Of a stretch of DNA of 64,000 bases, positions 1 through 8,985 are shown in pieces. Below the pieces are notes generated by a model. It ran no database searches, was not told the origin of the DNA, and saw nothing but the letters and a program-made list of their open reading frames with translations. Within the stretch, counting starts at the first letter, position 1, and each line of letters begins with the position of its first letter. The stretch covers positions 125,857-189,856 of the forward strand of contig NZ_QHKO01000008.1 of the NCBI RefSeq assembly GCF_003260125.1, written 5' to 3'. The DNA is from Lujinxingia litoralis (GTDB lineage: Bacteria; Myxococcota_A; Bradymonadia; Bradymonadales; Bradymonadaceae). The translations under genes were made by a program, and so were the position numbers.

Positions 1-1926
1 GCGGGGGAGCGCTACGAGCGGATGCGGAGGTTGATCCACGAACATCTCTACGGGGTGGATGTGCAGGCCACGGCGGTGCGGCTGTGTGAGCTGCGTTTGT
101 GGCTGGCGATGCTGAGTGCGCTGGAGGGGTTGCCGGCCGAGGCGATGCCGGCGTTGCCGAATCTGACGCATCGGTTGTGCGCGGGGAATTCGTTGTTGGA
201 GCCCCTGGATGTGGCGCGCTACCGGGTGAAGGGAGAGGTGGGCGCCTGGGGGGAGGTGGGAGAGGTGAGTCGGGAGGGTTTGGAGCGGCTGGCGCAGCTG
301 GAGGAGGCGTATACGGCGGCACACGGGGAGGAGAAGGTGGTGTTGAAGCGGGCCATGGAGCGCGCGCAGCGGGCGGTGCAGGCTGAGGTGTTGGAGGGGC
401 GGCTGAGCCGGTTGAAGAGGGAGCTGGAGCAGCTGGCGGCGCGGGCCGAGAGCCGGGACCTCTTCGGGGAGGAGGCGGGAGAGGGGCCTCGGGAGCGGGA
501 GGCGCGGGAGAAGCTGGAGGTGGAGGTGAGGGCGCTGGAGGAGGTGCTGGCCGATGTGGAGGCCGGGCGCCGGGAGGGGCTGGCGTTTGGGTACGGGGAG
601 CGCTTCGGGGGGGTGATGGCGCGGGGCGGGTTTGATCTGGTGGTGACGAATCCGCCCTGGGTGAGGGCGACGCGGGTGGAACGGGGGCTGCGGGGGTTGT
701 ATCGGGCGCGTTATCGGGTGAGCGAGCCGGGGTTATGGGAGGGGGCCGCGCATGCCGGGGTGCGGGCGACCTTCGGGGCTCAGGCGGATCTGGCGGCGTT
801 GTTTGTGGAGCGTTCGCTGGAGTTGTTGAAGCCCGGGGGGCGGCTGGTGGCGCTGGTGCCGGGGAAGGTGTTGCGCTCGTTGAACGGGGCGAGTCTGCGG
901 CGAGTGCTGGGGGAGCATGAGCTGGAGGGGGTGGAGGATCGTTCGGAGGCGTCGGCGGCGATGTTTGAGGCGACGACGTATCCGGCGGTGCTGCGTGTAC
1001 GAAAAGGTGGGGGCGCCGGGGAGGTGTGGCGAGGGGTGGAGGTGGCGATCTGGCGGGGTAAGGAGGTGCGGCGGTTTACGCGCCGGGTGGAGGCGCTGGG
1101 GGTCTGGGGGGCGGCGGCTGGCGAGCCCTGGGTGCTGGTAGACGAGGAGGTGCTGGGGCTTTTTCGGCGGATGCAGGCAAGGTCGGTGGCGCTGGGGGCC
1201 GCGGGGCTGTGGGAGGTGCGTCGGGGTGTGATGACGGGATGCAATCAGGCGTTTTTGGTGGAGTCAGGGGCGGAGCCTTCGGGGTGCTTTGCCGGCGCGT
1301 CGTCGTATCTGCGCCCGGCGGTGGGGGGACGCGATATCGGGGGGGAGGGCCAGGCGGGGCGGCGGTGGCTGGTGTGGCCGGTGGACGCTCAAGGGGAGGT
1401 GATGCGCGAGTTGCCCCGGGGGTTGAGGGCGCATTTTGAGGGGTATGCCGGGGCGTTGAAGCGACGCAGCGATTATCGGGAGGGACAGCCACTGTGGCAG
1501 CTCTACCGGGTGCATGCCGATGTGCTGGGGCCGAAGGTGATGTGGGCGGATCTGGGGCAGCGGTTGGAGGCGGTGGCGTCGTCGGGAGAGGAGGTGCCGC
1601 TGAACACGGTGTATTACGCCGGGGTGCGCAGTGAGGGGGAGGCGCGGGCGCTGGCGGCGTATCTGAACAGCGAGCCGGTGAGGGCGCTGGCCTGGGCGTT
1701 GGGGGAGCGGGCGCGGGGAGAGTGGCGTCGCCATTTTGCCTGGGTGGTGCGCCTGCTGCCGGTGCCCCGGGCGTTTGTGGAGGCGGTGGTGCGGGGGGAG
1801 GGGTTTGAGGCGTGGTGGGAGGGCGGTGCGTTTGAGGAGGCCTGGGGGTTGAGTGGTCGGGAGGTGGAGGTGCTCCGCAGGTATCGGGAGGGAAGCGGGG
1901 CGTTGACGACGCGGGAGGTGGCGTGA
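1..1926 (+). CDS. Eco57I/PglX-type adenine-specific DNA methyltransferase, 5'-truncated
   Basis: The reading frame is open from the first base of the window, so the true start lies upstream and only the last ~640 residues are visible. The fragment begins inside a typical type II/BREX-like N6-adenine methylase: a 'GVDVQ...AVRLCELRLWL' segment, then the catalytic NPPW motif (motif IV, about residue 210 counted from the ATG at 22), and a 'LKPGGRLVALVPGK' segment. A charged, coiled-coil-like insert (about residues 75-185) separates the SAM-binding part from NPPW. The C-terminal half would be the target-recognition region. It is expected to methylate adenine in a specific DNA site. Its stop codon shares one base with the start of the next gene, so the two are translationally coupled. 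Family is clear; the exact system is not, because upstream genes are outside the window. Confidence 0.85.
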   Translation, partial: AGERYERMRRLIHEHLYGVDVQATAVRLCELRLWLAMLSALEGLPAEAMPALPNLTHRLCAGNSLLEPLDVARYRVKGEVGAWGEVGEVSREGLERLAQLEEAYTAAHGEEKVVLKRAMERAQRAVQAEVLEGRLSRLKRELEQLAARAESRDLFGEEAGEGPREREAREKLEVEVRALEEVLADVEAGRREGLAFGYGERFGGVMARGGFDLVVTNPPWVRATRVERGLRGLYRARYRVSEPGLWEGAAHAGVRATFGAQADLAALFVERSLELLKPGGRLVALVPGKVLRSLNGASLRRVLGEHELEGVEDRSEASAAMFEATTYPAVLRVRKGGGAGEVWRGVEVAIWRGKEVRRFTRRVEALGVWGAAAGEPWVLVDEEVLGLFRRMQARSVALGAAGLWEVRRGVMTGCNQAFLVESGAEPSGCFAGASSYLRPAVGGRDIGGEGQAGRRWLVWPVDAQGEVMRELPRGLRAHFEGYAGALKRRSDYREGQPLWQLYRVHADVLGPKVMWADLGQRLEAVASSGEEVPLNTVYYAGVRSEGEARALAAYLNSEPVRALAWALGERARGEWRRHFAWVVRLLPVPRAFVEAVVRGEGFEAWWEGGAFEEAWGLSGREVEVLRRYREGSGALTTREVA

Positions 1927-4900
1927 TGGCGGAGGTGCGGGGGTGGTTGAGCGGGGCGTTGGGCTACGGGGCGCCGGTGGGGGAGGTGCGGGGGGAGGCC
2001 TTCTCGGAGCAGCAGCATGAGGCGGTGGTGCGGGGGGCGCAGGTGGTGGCGGCGCTGGGCGGGGTGGTGTTGGCCGATGGGGTGGGGGTGGGCAAGACGC
2101 GTGAGGCGTTGGGGTTGGCGGCGGTGGTGCGGCGTCGTGCCGGGGGAGGGCGCGTGCTGCTGGTGGTGCCCTCTCGGGTGCAGGGGGCCTGGAGGGCGGA
2201 GGCTGGCACCCGGGGCTGGGTGGAGGGGCGCCAGTATGAGGTGGTGACGCATCACCGGATGAGCCGAGGGGGGATCGGGGGGCGTTGGGCTGTGGTGGTG
2301 GTGGATGAGGCGCATCGTTTTCGGCATGGGGGGACCCGGCGGGCGCAGGCGTTGATGGGCCTTGCGTCGGAGTCTCCGGTGGTGCTGGTGACGGCGACGC
2401 CGGTGTGTCGGGGGGCGGAGGACTTGCGGCAGTTGCTCGCGTATTTTTTAAGCGATCGGGCGGTGCGAGGGTTGGTGGGGATGGGGCTGGCGGATGCGTT
2501 TGAGGAGGCCGGGCGTGGGGCGTTTGACCTGACGGAGTTGTTGGAGTCGGTGGTGATTCGGCGCTGGCGGGCGGATTTTGGGGAGGTACGGCGTCCGAAG
2601 GTGCGTTTTGAAGTGGAGAGGTACGAGGCCGGGGAGGCGGAGGCCTGGTTGTGGCAACATCTGGAGCAGGCGTTGCGGGGGATGGGGCTGGCAGCGTTTG
2701 AGGGGACGTGGCCCCGGGGGTTGTTTGTGACGACGGGGCTGCGGCAGTGGGAGAGCGGTGCGGGGGCTCTGGAAGAGGCGTTGGGGGGGCTGGCGCACTA
2801 TTTTGAGCGTTGGTTGGACGCGGCCGCGCGGGGGCGGTGGCTGGCTGTGGGGCGGTTTCGGGAGGTGTTTGAGGGGGTGAGTGCGCGGCAGGGGGTGATG
2901 GGGTTTGTGTACGGGGAGCGCGCGGCGGATGAGGGGAGGTTGGCCGTGGCGCGAGAGGGGGTGGCGGAGGACCTCGAGGTGGTGCGGGAGGTGTTGGCCA
3001 GGGTGAGGCAGGTGCGTGAGGAGGGTGGGGGCGTGGAGGGGGCGGTGGCGCGGCTGGTGGGGAGGGAGCGGGGTGAGAAGTGGCTGGTGTTTACCGGCTA
3101 TCAGGGGGCCGCGCGAGCGTTGTATCGGCGCCTGTGTCAGGAGGTGGGGGCGCAGGTGGGGGTGGGGCTTGTGACCGGCGGTGGCGCCGAGGTGACGGGG
3201 GCCGGGAGGGAGCGCTTTGAGGAGGTGATGTCGCGCTTTGTGGGGGATGTGGGGCGACGAGACGGGGTGGGGGTGTTGGTGGCGACGGATTGTCTGTCGG
3301 AGGGCGTGAATCTGCAGCGTTGTTCTCGGCTGGTGCTGGCGGATCTACCCTATTCGCCGCTGAAGCTGGAGCAACGGGTGGGGAGGGTTGTACGTCCGGG
3401 GGGCAGCGGTGGGGAGGTGCGGGTGTATCTGCCGCGTCCGCAGCAGTGGGCGGATACGTTGGGGATGCGTCGTCGGCTGGCGGCGAAGATCGGGGAGGCG
3501 TCGCGGGTGGGGGTGGCGCCGAGGCTGGCCGGGAGCGTGGGGTTGGGGAGCGAGGCTGGCGAGGAGGAGGTGGGAGTGTTGGAGGCGATGACGCTGGAGG
3601 ATCGTTTAAGGGAGAGGCTTCGGGGGGAGGAGGCCGTGGGAGGGTGGATGAGGGTGGGAGAGGGAGAGGTGGAGCGTGTACTGGCGAGAGTCAGGGTGTG
3701 TGCGGGGGTGGAGCGGACGGTGTGGGTGAGCGCGGGGGCGTCGGGGGTGCGGGTGGGGCGTCTGGTGGAGAGGCTCGGCGGGTTGGTCGCGCTGGGGGAG
3801 GCGCGGGCGGAGGTGAGGCCCTGGGAGCCTCGGGACGAGGCGTGTTGGGAGGCGGTGCAGGGGTGGGTGAGGCGTCGACGTGCGGAGTTGGAAGGGGCTC
3901 GTCTGGCGCCGGCGGTGTTGGGACGGGGTGCGGTGCAGGTGCGGGTGTGGCGCGTGGTGTCGGAGGGGGCGCGTGGTGGGGAGCTGGGTGTGGGGCTGGA
4001 AGGGGTGGGGCGCTATCGGCAGCGGGTGCTCCGGGAGCAGCCCCCCGGGGTGTTGCGGCGTTGGGAGGGGCTGCTGGCGCTGGGAGGCGGTGCGCGGGCG
4101 CTCTGGGAGGAGGTTCAGCGCCTGGAGGTGCAGGAGGAGGCGCCGGTGAGGGTGGAGGTGGTGGCGGCGCTGGGGTGGGGACGGGGGGCCGAGAGTCGGG
4201 CTTTAGCGCGCGCGGGTTTGTTCGAGGAGCTGCCAGTTGGTGTAGGCGAAGAAGCCCAGGATGAGCAGGATGAAGATGCCGCCGTTAAGAAAGTAGAGCG
4301 CCAGGGCGGCAGCGAGCATCAGTGTGCCGAGCGAGATTTTTGCGACGTTGGCCAGGGCCTGGCGTTGGGGGTTTCGCTTGCGCAAAACGTGGAAGAGGGC
4401 CTGGCCTCCGTCCATGGGAAAGATGGGGAGGAGGTTGAAGAGGAGCCAGAAGGCGTTGACCATCGCCGAGAGTTGGAGGAGGTGGCGAAGCAGGGGCCAG
4501 GCGTTGGCCGGAGCCAGCGCGTTGAGGGCCAGGAGGCCGCCGAAGGAGAGCAGGGCCAGGGCCAGGGTGACGGCGGGCCCGGCCAGGGCGATGAAGATGC
4601 CCTGGTTGGGGTTGGGGTTGGCGCGGTGGTTGATGGCGACGCCGCCCATGCCCTGGAGCACGATGGTGGAGGTGCCGAAGCCGCTTTTTTTGAAGGCGGC
4701 GGCGTGTCCGAGTTCGTGAAGGAGTATGCCGAAGAAGAGGATGGGGGCCCACATCAGCTGGTAGGGGAGCTGTTGGGCGGATTGGAGGCCGGAGAAGACG
4801 AAGAAGGCTACCAGGGCAAGAAACCAGGCTTCGACGTAGATGGTGTGGCCGGAGAAGGTGGCGAGTTTCCAGCGGGGACCGGTCGATTGACGAATACGCA

Positions 4901-4955
4901 TGGGGACTATCGGGGAGCAGGACATCCAGAGGAGCACGGGGCAATCGGGGGTTAA
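1926..4955 (+). CDS. SNF2/superfamily-2 helicase of a methylase-helicase module; frame runs on through an antisense gene
   Basis: DNA-dependent ATPase, probably the translocase partner of the upstream methylase. Visible motifs are Walker A (GVGKT, K57), a DEAH box in 'VVVVDEAHRF' (about residue 128), motif III 'VTATP', and a helicase C-terminal core with 'VATDCLSEGVNLQ' and 'EQRVGRVVRPG'. The ATG at 1926 lies 7 bases after GGGAGG (1913-1918) and shares base 1926 with the TGA of the methylase; GTG at 1923 is the alternative. Recognisable protein ends near residue 758 (about 4200). Beyond that the frame has no stop until 4955 and is the antisense of the M50 gene, giving an acidic low-complexity tail. 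Either the original stop was lost or the true C-terminus lies in a shifted frame. The fold call is firm; the 3' end is not. Confidence 0.82.
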   Translation: MAEVRGWLSGALGYGAPVGEVRGEAFSEQQHEAVVRGAQVVAALGGVVLADGVGVGKTREALGLAAVVRRRAGGGRVLLVVPSRVQGAWRAEAGTRGWVEGRQYEVVTHHRMSRGGIGGRWAVVVVDEAHRFRHGGTRRAQALMGLASESPVVLVTATPVCRGAEDLRQLLAYFLSDRAVRGLVGMGLADAFEEAGRGAFDLTELLESVVIRRWRADFGEVRRPKVRFEVERYEAGEAEAWLWQHLEQALRGMGLAAFEGTWPRGLFVTTGLRQWESGAGALEEALGGLAHYFERWLDAAARGRWLAVGRFREVFEGVSARQGVMGFVYGERAADEGRLAVAREGVAEDLEVVREVLARVRQVREEGGGVEGAVARLVGRERGEKWLVFTGYQGAARALYRRLCQEVGAQVGVGLVTGGGAEVTGAGRERFEEVMSRFVGDVGRRDGVGVLVATDCLSEGVNLQRCSRLVLADLPYSPLKLEQRVGRVVRPGGSGGEVRVYLPRPQQWADTLGMRRRLAAKIGEASRVGVAPRLAGSVGLGSEAGEEEVGVLEAMTLEDRLRERLRGEEAVGGWMRVGEGEVERVLARVRVCAGVERTVWVSAGASGVRVGRLVERLGGLVALGEARAEVRPWEPRDEACWEAVQGWVRRRRAELEGARLAPAVLGRGAVQVRVWRVVSEGARGGELGVGLEGVGRYRQRVLREQPPGVLRRWEGLLALGGGARALWEEVQRLEVQEEAPVRVEVVAALGWGRGAESRALARAGLFEELPVGVGEEAQDEQDEDAAVKKVERQGGSEHQCAERDFCDVGQGLALGVSLAQNVEEGLASVHGKDGEEVEEEPEGVDHRRELEEVAKQGPGVGRSQRVEGQEAAEGEQGQGQGDGGPGQGDEDALVGVGVGAVVDGDAAHALEHDGGGAEAAFFEGGGVSEFVKEYAEEEDGGPHQLVGELLGGLEAGEDEEGYQGKKPGFDVDGVAGEGGEFPAGTGRLTNTHGDYRGAGHPEEHGAIGG
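4203..4901 (-). CDS. Site-2-type M50 zinc metalloprotease
   Basis: Intramembrane metallopeptidase of family M50 (SpoIVFB/Rip-like), about 232 residues. The zinc site HELGH sits in the second hydrophobic segment and the third-ligand motif 'LLPIFPMDGGQ' lies in a later membrane helix. At least five hydrophobic segments are visible. Such proteases cleave membrane-bound substrates such as anti-sigma factors, but no substrate can be named here. The ATG at 4901 opens 'MRIRQSTGPRW'; an upstream GTG at 4937 would add 12 residues and neither has a strong ribosome binding site. The whole gene lies opposite the 3' extension of the helicase frame. Hydrophobicity and both metal motifs in order make this strand the real coding one. 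Confidence 0.88.
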   Translation of the reverse strand: MRIRQSTGPRWKLATFSGHTIYVEAWFLALVAFFVFSGLQSAQQLPYQLMWAPILFFGILLHELGHAAAFKKSGFGTSTIVLQGMGGVAINHRANPNPNQGIFIALAGPAVTLALALLSFGGLLALNALAPANAWPLLRHLLQLSAMVNAFWLLFNLLPIFPMDGGQALFHVLRKRNPQRQALANVAKISLGTLMLAAALALYFLNGGIFILLILGFFAYTNWQLLEQTRAR

Positions 4956-5058
4956 AACTAGAAACAGGGCGGCGATAATCCAGACATCGAGCGATTGCGC
5001 TGTGCGGGGGGGAGGGCGTCGTTATCGATGGGAGCCAGGGCGTGGCGAGGAGGGGATG

Positions 5059-6018
5059 ATGGGTGAGTTGGTGAGTTATGAAGGGCAACGACGCGGGGAG
5101 GATGTCGGTGTGGGGGTATTGGCCGGGCTGGGGGAGCTGGTGAGGCGGGTGGAAGCCAGGGGGCTTTTGCGTCAGGAGGGGATCTGGCGGCTGCATCCGG
5201 AGGAGGCGCGCGGGTTAAGCGAGGTCAGCGGCGGGGTGCCGGCCGGAGGGTGGGCGGCGCTGGCCGGGGTGGCGGCCGGGGCCGGGGTACTGCGGGCGCA
5301 GCCCGGAGGGTTGGGAGCGGGGAGCTATGTAGCGGAGGTTCGAGGTTGGACGGAGGAGGAAGCGCGGCAGCGATTGCTGGAGGGGTTTTTGCGCTGGTTG
5401 ACTCCTCCGGGGGCGGCGGCGAGCTGGCTGCTGGCGCTGGGAGTGCACCCGATGTGGGGCGTGCGGCTTGTGGGTGAGGTGCAGCGGGAGGCGCCCTGGG
5501 GGGGAGCGCGGGGCGTGGGCTGGCGAGATGAGGGGGTGATGGAGGTGGAGCGCCTGGAGGCGTTGCGTCGGCAGGTGTTTGTGAGCCTGGCGGTGGTGGT
5601 CGGGATGATGGGGGAGCGCGGGGCGGGGGTGGAGAGCGAAGAGGCGTTGGTGACGCTTTGTGAAGAGGCGATGCGTTTTGCGCGGCGAGCCGCCCGGGAG
5701 GTGGATGTGTCGACGCGAGGAGGGCTGAAGGTGTGGGTGGCCGGGGTGGAGCGCCGGGCGGTGCGTGGGGCGGTGCGGGGGCTGCTTGGCGAGGTGCTGG
5801 TGCCGGCCGGGTGGGTGCGTTGGGAGGTGGGAGGCCGGTTTGAGGTGGCGGTGCCGGGCTGGCCAGGGTGGCAGGTGGGGGCGTTTGGTGAGGAGGAGCA
5901 GCAGGCGTGGTTAAGGTTGTTTCTGAGGGAGAGGGGGACGAGGGAAGGAAGAGCGCCGGTGAGCGAAAGGTTCGTTTGTCAGGAGCCCAACGAAAGCAGT
6001 TCGATGCCCGGGAGGTAG
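5059..6018 (+). CDS. Hypothetical protein upstream of a response regulator
   Basis: About 319 residues, no family recognised. A strong GAGGAGG (5047-5053) precedes two adjacent ATGs; the one at 5059 has the better spacing and 5056 is the alternative. The protein has no signal peptide. Its N-terminal half is rich in Gly, Ala and Trp with short hydrophobic stretches ('GGWAALAGVAAGAG'). The second half looks alpha-helical ('EEALVTLCEEAMRFARRAAREV') and ends in a polar tail. Only 4 bases separate its stop from the response regulator start, so the two probably share a transcript and perhaps a pathway. Divergent from the M50 gene. Confidence 0.6.
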   Translation: MGELVSYEGQRRGEDVGVGVLAGLGELVRRVEARGLLRQEGIWRLHPEEARGLSEVSGGVPAGGWAALAGVAAGAGVLRAQPGGLGAGSYVAEVRGWTEEEARQRLLEGFLRWLTPPGAAASWLLALGVHPMWGVRLVGEVQREAPWGGARGVGWRDEGVMEVERLEALRRQVFVSLAVVVGMMGERGAGVESEEALVTLCEEAMRFARRAAREVDVSTRGGLKVWVAGVERRAVRGAVRGLLGEVLVPAGWVRWEVGGRFEVAVPGWPGWQVGAFGEEEQQAWLRLFLRERGTREGRAPVSERFVCQEPNESSSMPGR

Positions 6019-6022
6019 GACG

Positions 6023-6442
6023 ATGGCGACGATGGGGAAGGTAGCGGTGGTCGATGACGAGCCGATGATCGGCGACATTGTCGCGCGAGCGTTGAAACGA
6101 AACTGGGAGGTGCGCGTCTTTGAGAAGGCGGGCGAAGCGCTGGAGGCGTTGGAGGAGGGGGAGCGCTTCGATGTGTTTTTATGCGACGTGATGATGCCCG
6201 GGTACAGCGGGCTGGATCTCTTTGAGGATGTGCGTCGCAAGTGGCCGAAGCAGGCGGCCCGCGTGGTGTTTATGAGCGGGATCAGCGGGGACGGCATGCT
6301 CGGGGATCAGATCCGCGATGAGGGGGTGAAGCTGTTGCGCAAGCCCTTTGAGCTGGATCGGCTTCGGGAGGTGGTGCAGGAGGTTTTCGCGTCGGAGGAG
6401 GCGCGCCCCGGGGAGTCTCCCGGGGGCGAAGGGCGCGTTTAG
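6023..6442 (+). CDS. Single-domain response regulator
   Basis: CheY-like receiver domain of 139 residues with no output domain. The acidic pair D11-D12, phosphoacceptor D55 (in 'FLCDVMMPG'), switch residue S85 and conserved K107 (in 'LLRKPF') are all present, so it should be phosphorylated by a histidine kinase and act through protein-protein contacts. GGAGG lies 7 bases before the ATG. No histidine kinase is encoded nearby. The last ~17 residues are a Gly/Glu/Arg-rich tail. Its stop codon overlaps the stop of the convergent M20 gene by 4 bases, leaving no room for a separate terminator. Confidence 0.9.
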   Translation: MATMGKVAVVDDEPMIGDIVARALKRNWEVRVFEKAGEALEALEEGERFDVFLCDVMMPGYSGLDLFEDVRRKWPKQAARVVFMSGISGDGMLGDQIRDEGVKLLRKPFELDRLREVVQEVFASEEARPGESPGGEGRV

Positions 6443-7686
6443 AGGGGGCGGACCATGCGGTCGGTTTTTTTCTCGAGGGCTTTTTCGTGAAGCAGGCGCA
6501 GGGCGGTGCGCGCCAGGATGGATGCGCCGATGGTGAGGGCGCGCTCATCGATATTGAAGTGGGGTGAGTGGAGGAAGTTTCGTGGGGCCCGGGCGCCGGT
6601 GCCCAGGCGGAACATCGCGCCGGGGACGCGTTCGCAGTAGACGGAGAAGTCTTCGCCGCCCATGGAGGGGAGGGGGATGCGGTAGATGCCCTGGTCGCCG
6701 AGGATATCGGTGGCGATCTCGGTGATGGCGTCGGTGAGGTAGGGATCGTTGTGGATGGCGGGGGCGCCGCGGATAAGCTTGAGCTCGTAGGAGGCGCCGT
6801 GTGCCAGGCAGATGCCCCCGATGATGCGGCGTAGCAGGTCGTCGAGCTGGTCGCGGTGCTCGGGGCTGATGGTGCGGATGGAGCCGGAGAGGGAGGCGGA
6901 CTCGGGGATGACGTTGGCGACGGCGCCGGCCTGGAAGGAGCCCAGGGTAATGACGGCGGGGATGCGAGCGTCGAAGTTGTGGGCGGGGAGCTGGTAGAGG
7001 GCGTTGGCGACCTGGGTGCCTACAAAGATCGGGTCGGTGCACTGGTGGGGGCGCGCTCCGTGGCCGCCTTTGCCTTCGATGGTGAGTTCAAAGAGGTCGA
7101 AGGAGGCGGTGAAGGGGCCGGGGCGCACGCCGACGCGCCCGATGGGGAGTTCGGGGTCGCAGTGCAGGCCCAGGACGGCGTCGACGCCGTCGATGGCGCC
7201 GAAGTCGACCATTTCGGTGGCGCCTCCGGGGACGGTTTCTTCGGCGTGCTGGTAGATCAGGCGCAGGCGTCCGGGGAGGTGGTCTTTGAGATCGAGCAGT
7301 CCCAGGGCGGAGCCGAAGACGGTGGCCATGTGGACGTCGTGCCCGCAGGCGTGCATGACGCCGGGGTTCTGGGATTTGTAGGGGACGTCGTTGAGCTCGT
7401 TGATGGGGAGGGCATCGATGTCGGAGCGGATGGCGATGGTGGGGTGGATCTCGGGATCGAAGCCGACCGGGGTGAGGTCGGCGTAGAAGCCGGTGCCCTC
7501 GGGGCGGACGAAGGTTGTAAATCCGAGTTCCTGGAGGCGCGCGACCATGGTGCGGGTGGTTTCGAACTCGTGTTGGCTGAGTTCGGGGTGGGCGTGGAGC
7601 TGGCGTCGCAGTTCGATGAGGTGGTCGGTTTGAGCCTGGAGGGTGTTGGAGAGGCGTTCGATGAGCTCGGAGGAAGGGGCGTTCAT
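6439..7686 (-). CDS. M20D-family amidohydrolase (N-acyl amino acid / hippurate hydrolase type)
   Basis: Zinc-dependent hydrolase of 415 residues, the usual length for M20D carboxypeptidase/aminoacylases such as hippurate hydrolase, IAA-amino acid hydrolase and AmaA. Visible signatures: 'MHACGHDVHMA' (zinc ligands Cys/His), 'HAEETVPGGA' with the catalytic Glu, a dimerisation domain containing 'GKGGHGARPHQ', and 'MGGEDFSVY' near the C-terminus. It should cleave N-acylated amino acids in the cytosol; the substrate cannot be told from sequence. It ends head-on against the response regulator gene and starts 120 bases downstream of the lipoprotein gene that points the same way, so an operon with it is possible. 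Confidence 0.88.
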   Translation of the reverse strand: MNAPSSELIERLSNTLQAQTDHLIELRRQLHAHPELSQHEFETTRTMVARLQELGFTTFVRPEGTGFYADLTPVGFDPEIHPTIAIRSDIDALPINELNDVPYKSQNPGVMHACGHDVHMATVFGSALGLLDLKDHLPGRLRLIYQHAEETVPGGATEMVDFGAIDGVDAVLGLHCDPELPIGRVGVRPGPFTASFDLFELTIEGKGGHGARPHQCTDPIFVGTQVANALYQLPAHNFDARIPAVITLGSFQAGAVANVIPESASLSGSIRTISPEHRDQLDDLLRRIIGGICLAHGASYELKLIRGAPAIHNDPYLTDAITEIATDILGDQGIYRIPLPSMGGEDFSVYCERVPGAMFRLGTGARAPRNFLHSPHFNIDERALTIGASILARTALRLLHEKALEKKTDRMVRPL

Positions 7687-7806
7687 GCGAGGGTCCGGTG
7701 CTGCGGGAGGGGGCGTCGCCAGGGCCCGGAGGGGGCCCGGCGGTCAGGGCTCTGAGGCTGGCGAGGGTAAGCGATCGAGCGTGAAAACATCAACCCGCGC
7801 GGGGGT

Positions 7807-8748
7807 TCAGTCGCCCGGGAGTAGGGAGGCGTTCTTTGGAGGGAGGATGTCGGCCAGGGTCCGCTCGGGCTGGAAGGCGATTTCGGAGAGGGTGATGGTG
7901 GTGAGGAGGTCGCCGGGCTGATGATCGTCGTAGGTGTAGGTCTTGTGGGAGGTGGCCAGGGTGATGCCGTGGAAGGTTGCGGGGTCGTCGTAGCTCATCA
8001 AGCGTTCGGGGGAGTTGCCGCCTTCGGGGACCAGGCCCGGGTAGGAGAGGCTGTAGCGGATGGCGTGGAGGCGGTAGGTCTCGGGATGGAGGTAGAGGAC
8101 ATAGACGTCGTCGGGGGTGTCGCCGACGCCGGGTTCGAAGGTGGCGCGGATGACTTCGTAGGTCTGTCCTAAAAAGGAGGCTTTGCCCTCGTAGTCCAGG
8201 AGAACGCCGGGGTCGGCCAGGACGAAGGGCAGCGCGACGAAGTAGTAAGGGGTCAGCGCCCAGTAGCGGGGGTTGAAGGGAAGTTTGGCGTTGGCCGGGG
8301 CGATCCAGGCGTTGTGGCCATCGTAGCCGAAGGCGACGTCGGGGGCGTCGGTCAGGGTATGGGATGCGCGGGAGGACCAGGTGTCGATGAGCTGGCGGGT
8401 GTCGCGGGGGGCGCCTGCCAGCGGACGGTCGTCGAAGCGGAAGAAAAGGGGGCCGTTGTTGAAGAAGGTGCTCAGGCCGCCGTGGGCCTCAATGGATTTC
8501 AGGAGGATCTTCCCCGCGTCGGATTCGGAGAGGCGCTGGTGAGCGTCGTCCACGTGGGATTCGACCCAGTGGGGATCGGGTTTGAGGGGCGCGTTGCGTG
8601 GGGAGGATGGGTCTTTGGGAGGTGGTGAGGTGGTCGACGTGGCGAGGTTAGGGGCGTTGGGGGGCGCCTTGGCCGGGGGAGCGTCGTCGCAGCCCGAGGT
8701 GGTGATGAGGAGGGTCGTGATAACGCTCAGCGGGAGGAGGGCGCGCAT
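7807..8748 (-). CDS. Predicted lipoprotein, LolA-like or DUF6503-like fold
   Basis: 313 residues. Signal peptide 'MRALLPLSVITTLLITTSGC' has an arginine, a hydrophobic core and a lipobox with Cys20, followed by a Pro/Ala/Ser-rich linker of ~40 residues, so the protein is probably tethered to a membrane facing the periplasm. The remaining part alternates short beta-like stretches ('FGYDGHNAWIAP', 'VYVLYLHPETYRLHAIRYS') reminiscent of the half-barrel lipoprotein-sorting or sensor folds. That fold assignment is inference from pattern, not from conserved motifs. Function unknown. Confidence 0.75.
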   Translation of the reverse strand: MRALLPLSVITTLLITTSGCDDAPPAKAPPNAPNLATSTTSPPPKDPSSPRNAPLKPDPHWVESHVDDAHQRLSESDAGKILLKSIEAHGGLSTFFNNGPLFFRFDDRPLAGAPRDTRQLIDTWSSRASHTLTDAPDVAFGYDGHNAWIAPANAKLPFNPRYWALTPYYFVALPFVLADPGVLLDYEGKASFLGQTYEVIRATFEPGVGDTPDDVYVLYLHPETYRLHAIRYSLSYPGLVPEGGNSPERLMSYDDPATFHGITLATSHKTYTYDDHQPGDLLTTITLSEIAFQPERTLADILPPKNASLLPGD

Positions 8749-8985
8749 GGAGTCTCCGTGGCGAGGTGGGCGAGGCGGTGAGGTTGAGTGCAGGGATAAT
8801 GAGGTGCGCTCTGAGCTCGCGTTGATGTCGTGTCTGCGGGGTTCATCGTCATCGAGGTGTGTTTAGGGAGTAGTAAGCCCCGGTGGCAGAGGTCAACGGG
8901 GCGGCGGGGAGGGGCGCTTGAAAGATGTAGGGCCATCCCCTACACAGTGGCATGTGTTCAGTGAATCTAAGTATGGAGAAGAGGC
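8749..8985. other. Divergent intergenic region
   Basis: 237 bases between the start of the lipoprotein gene (reverse) and the start of the GNAT gene (forward). It must hold both promoters, but I could not find a convincing -35/-10 pair on either strand. The only AT-rich pocket is around 8890-8980. No hairpin with a T-run is seen. Confidence 0.4.
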
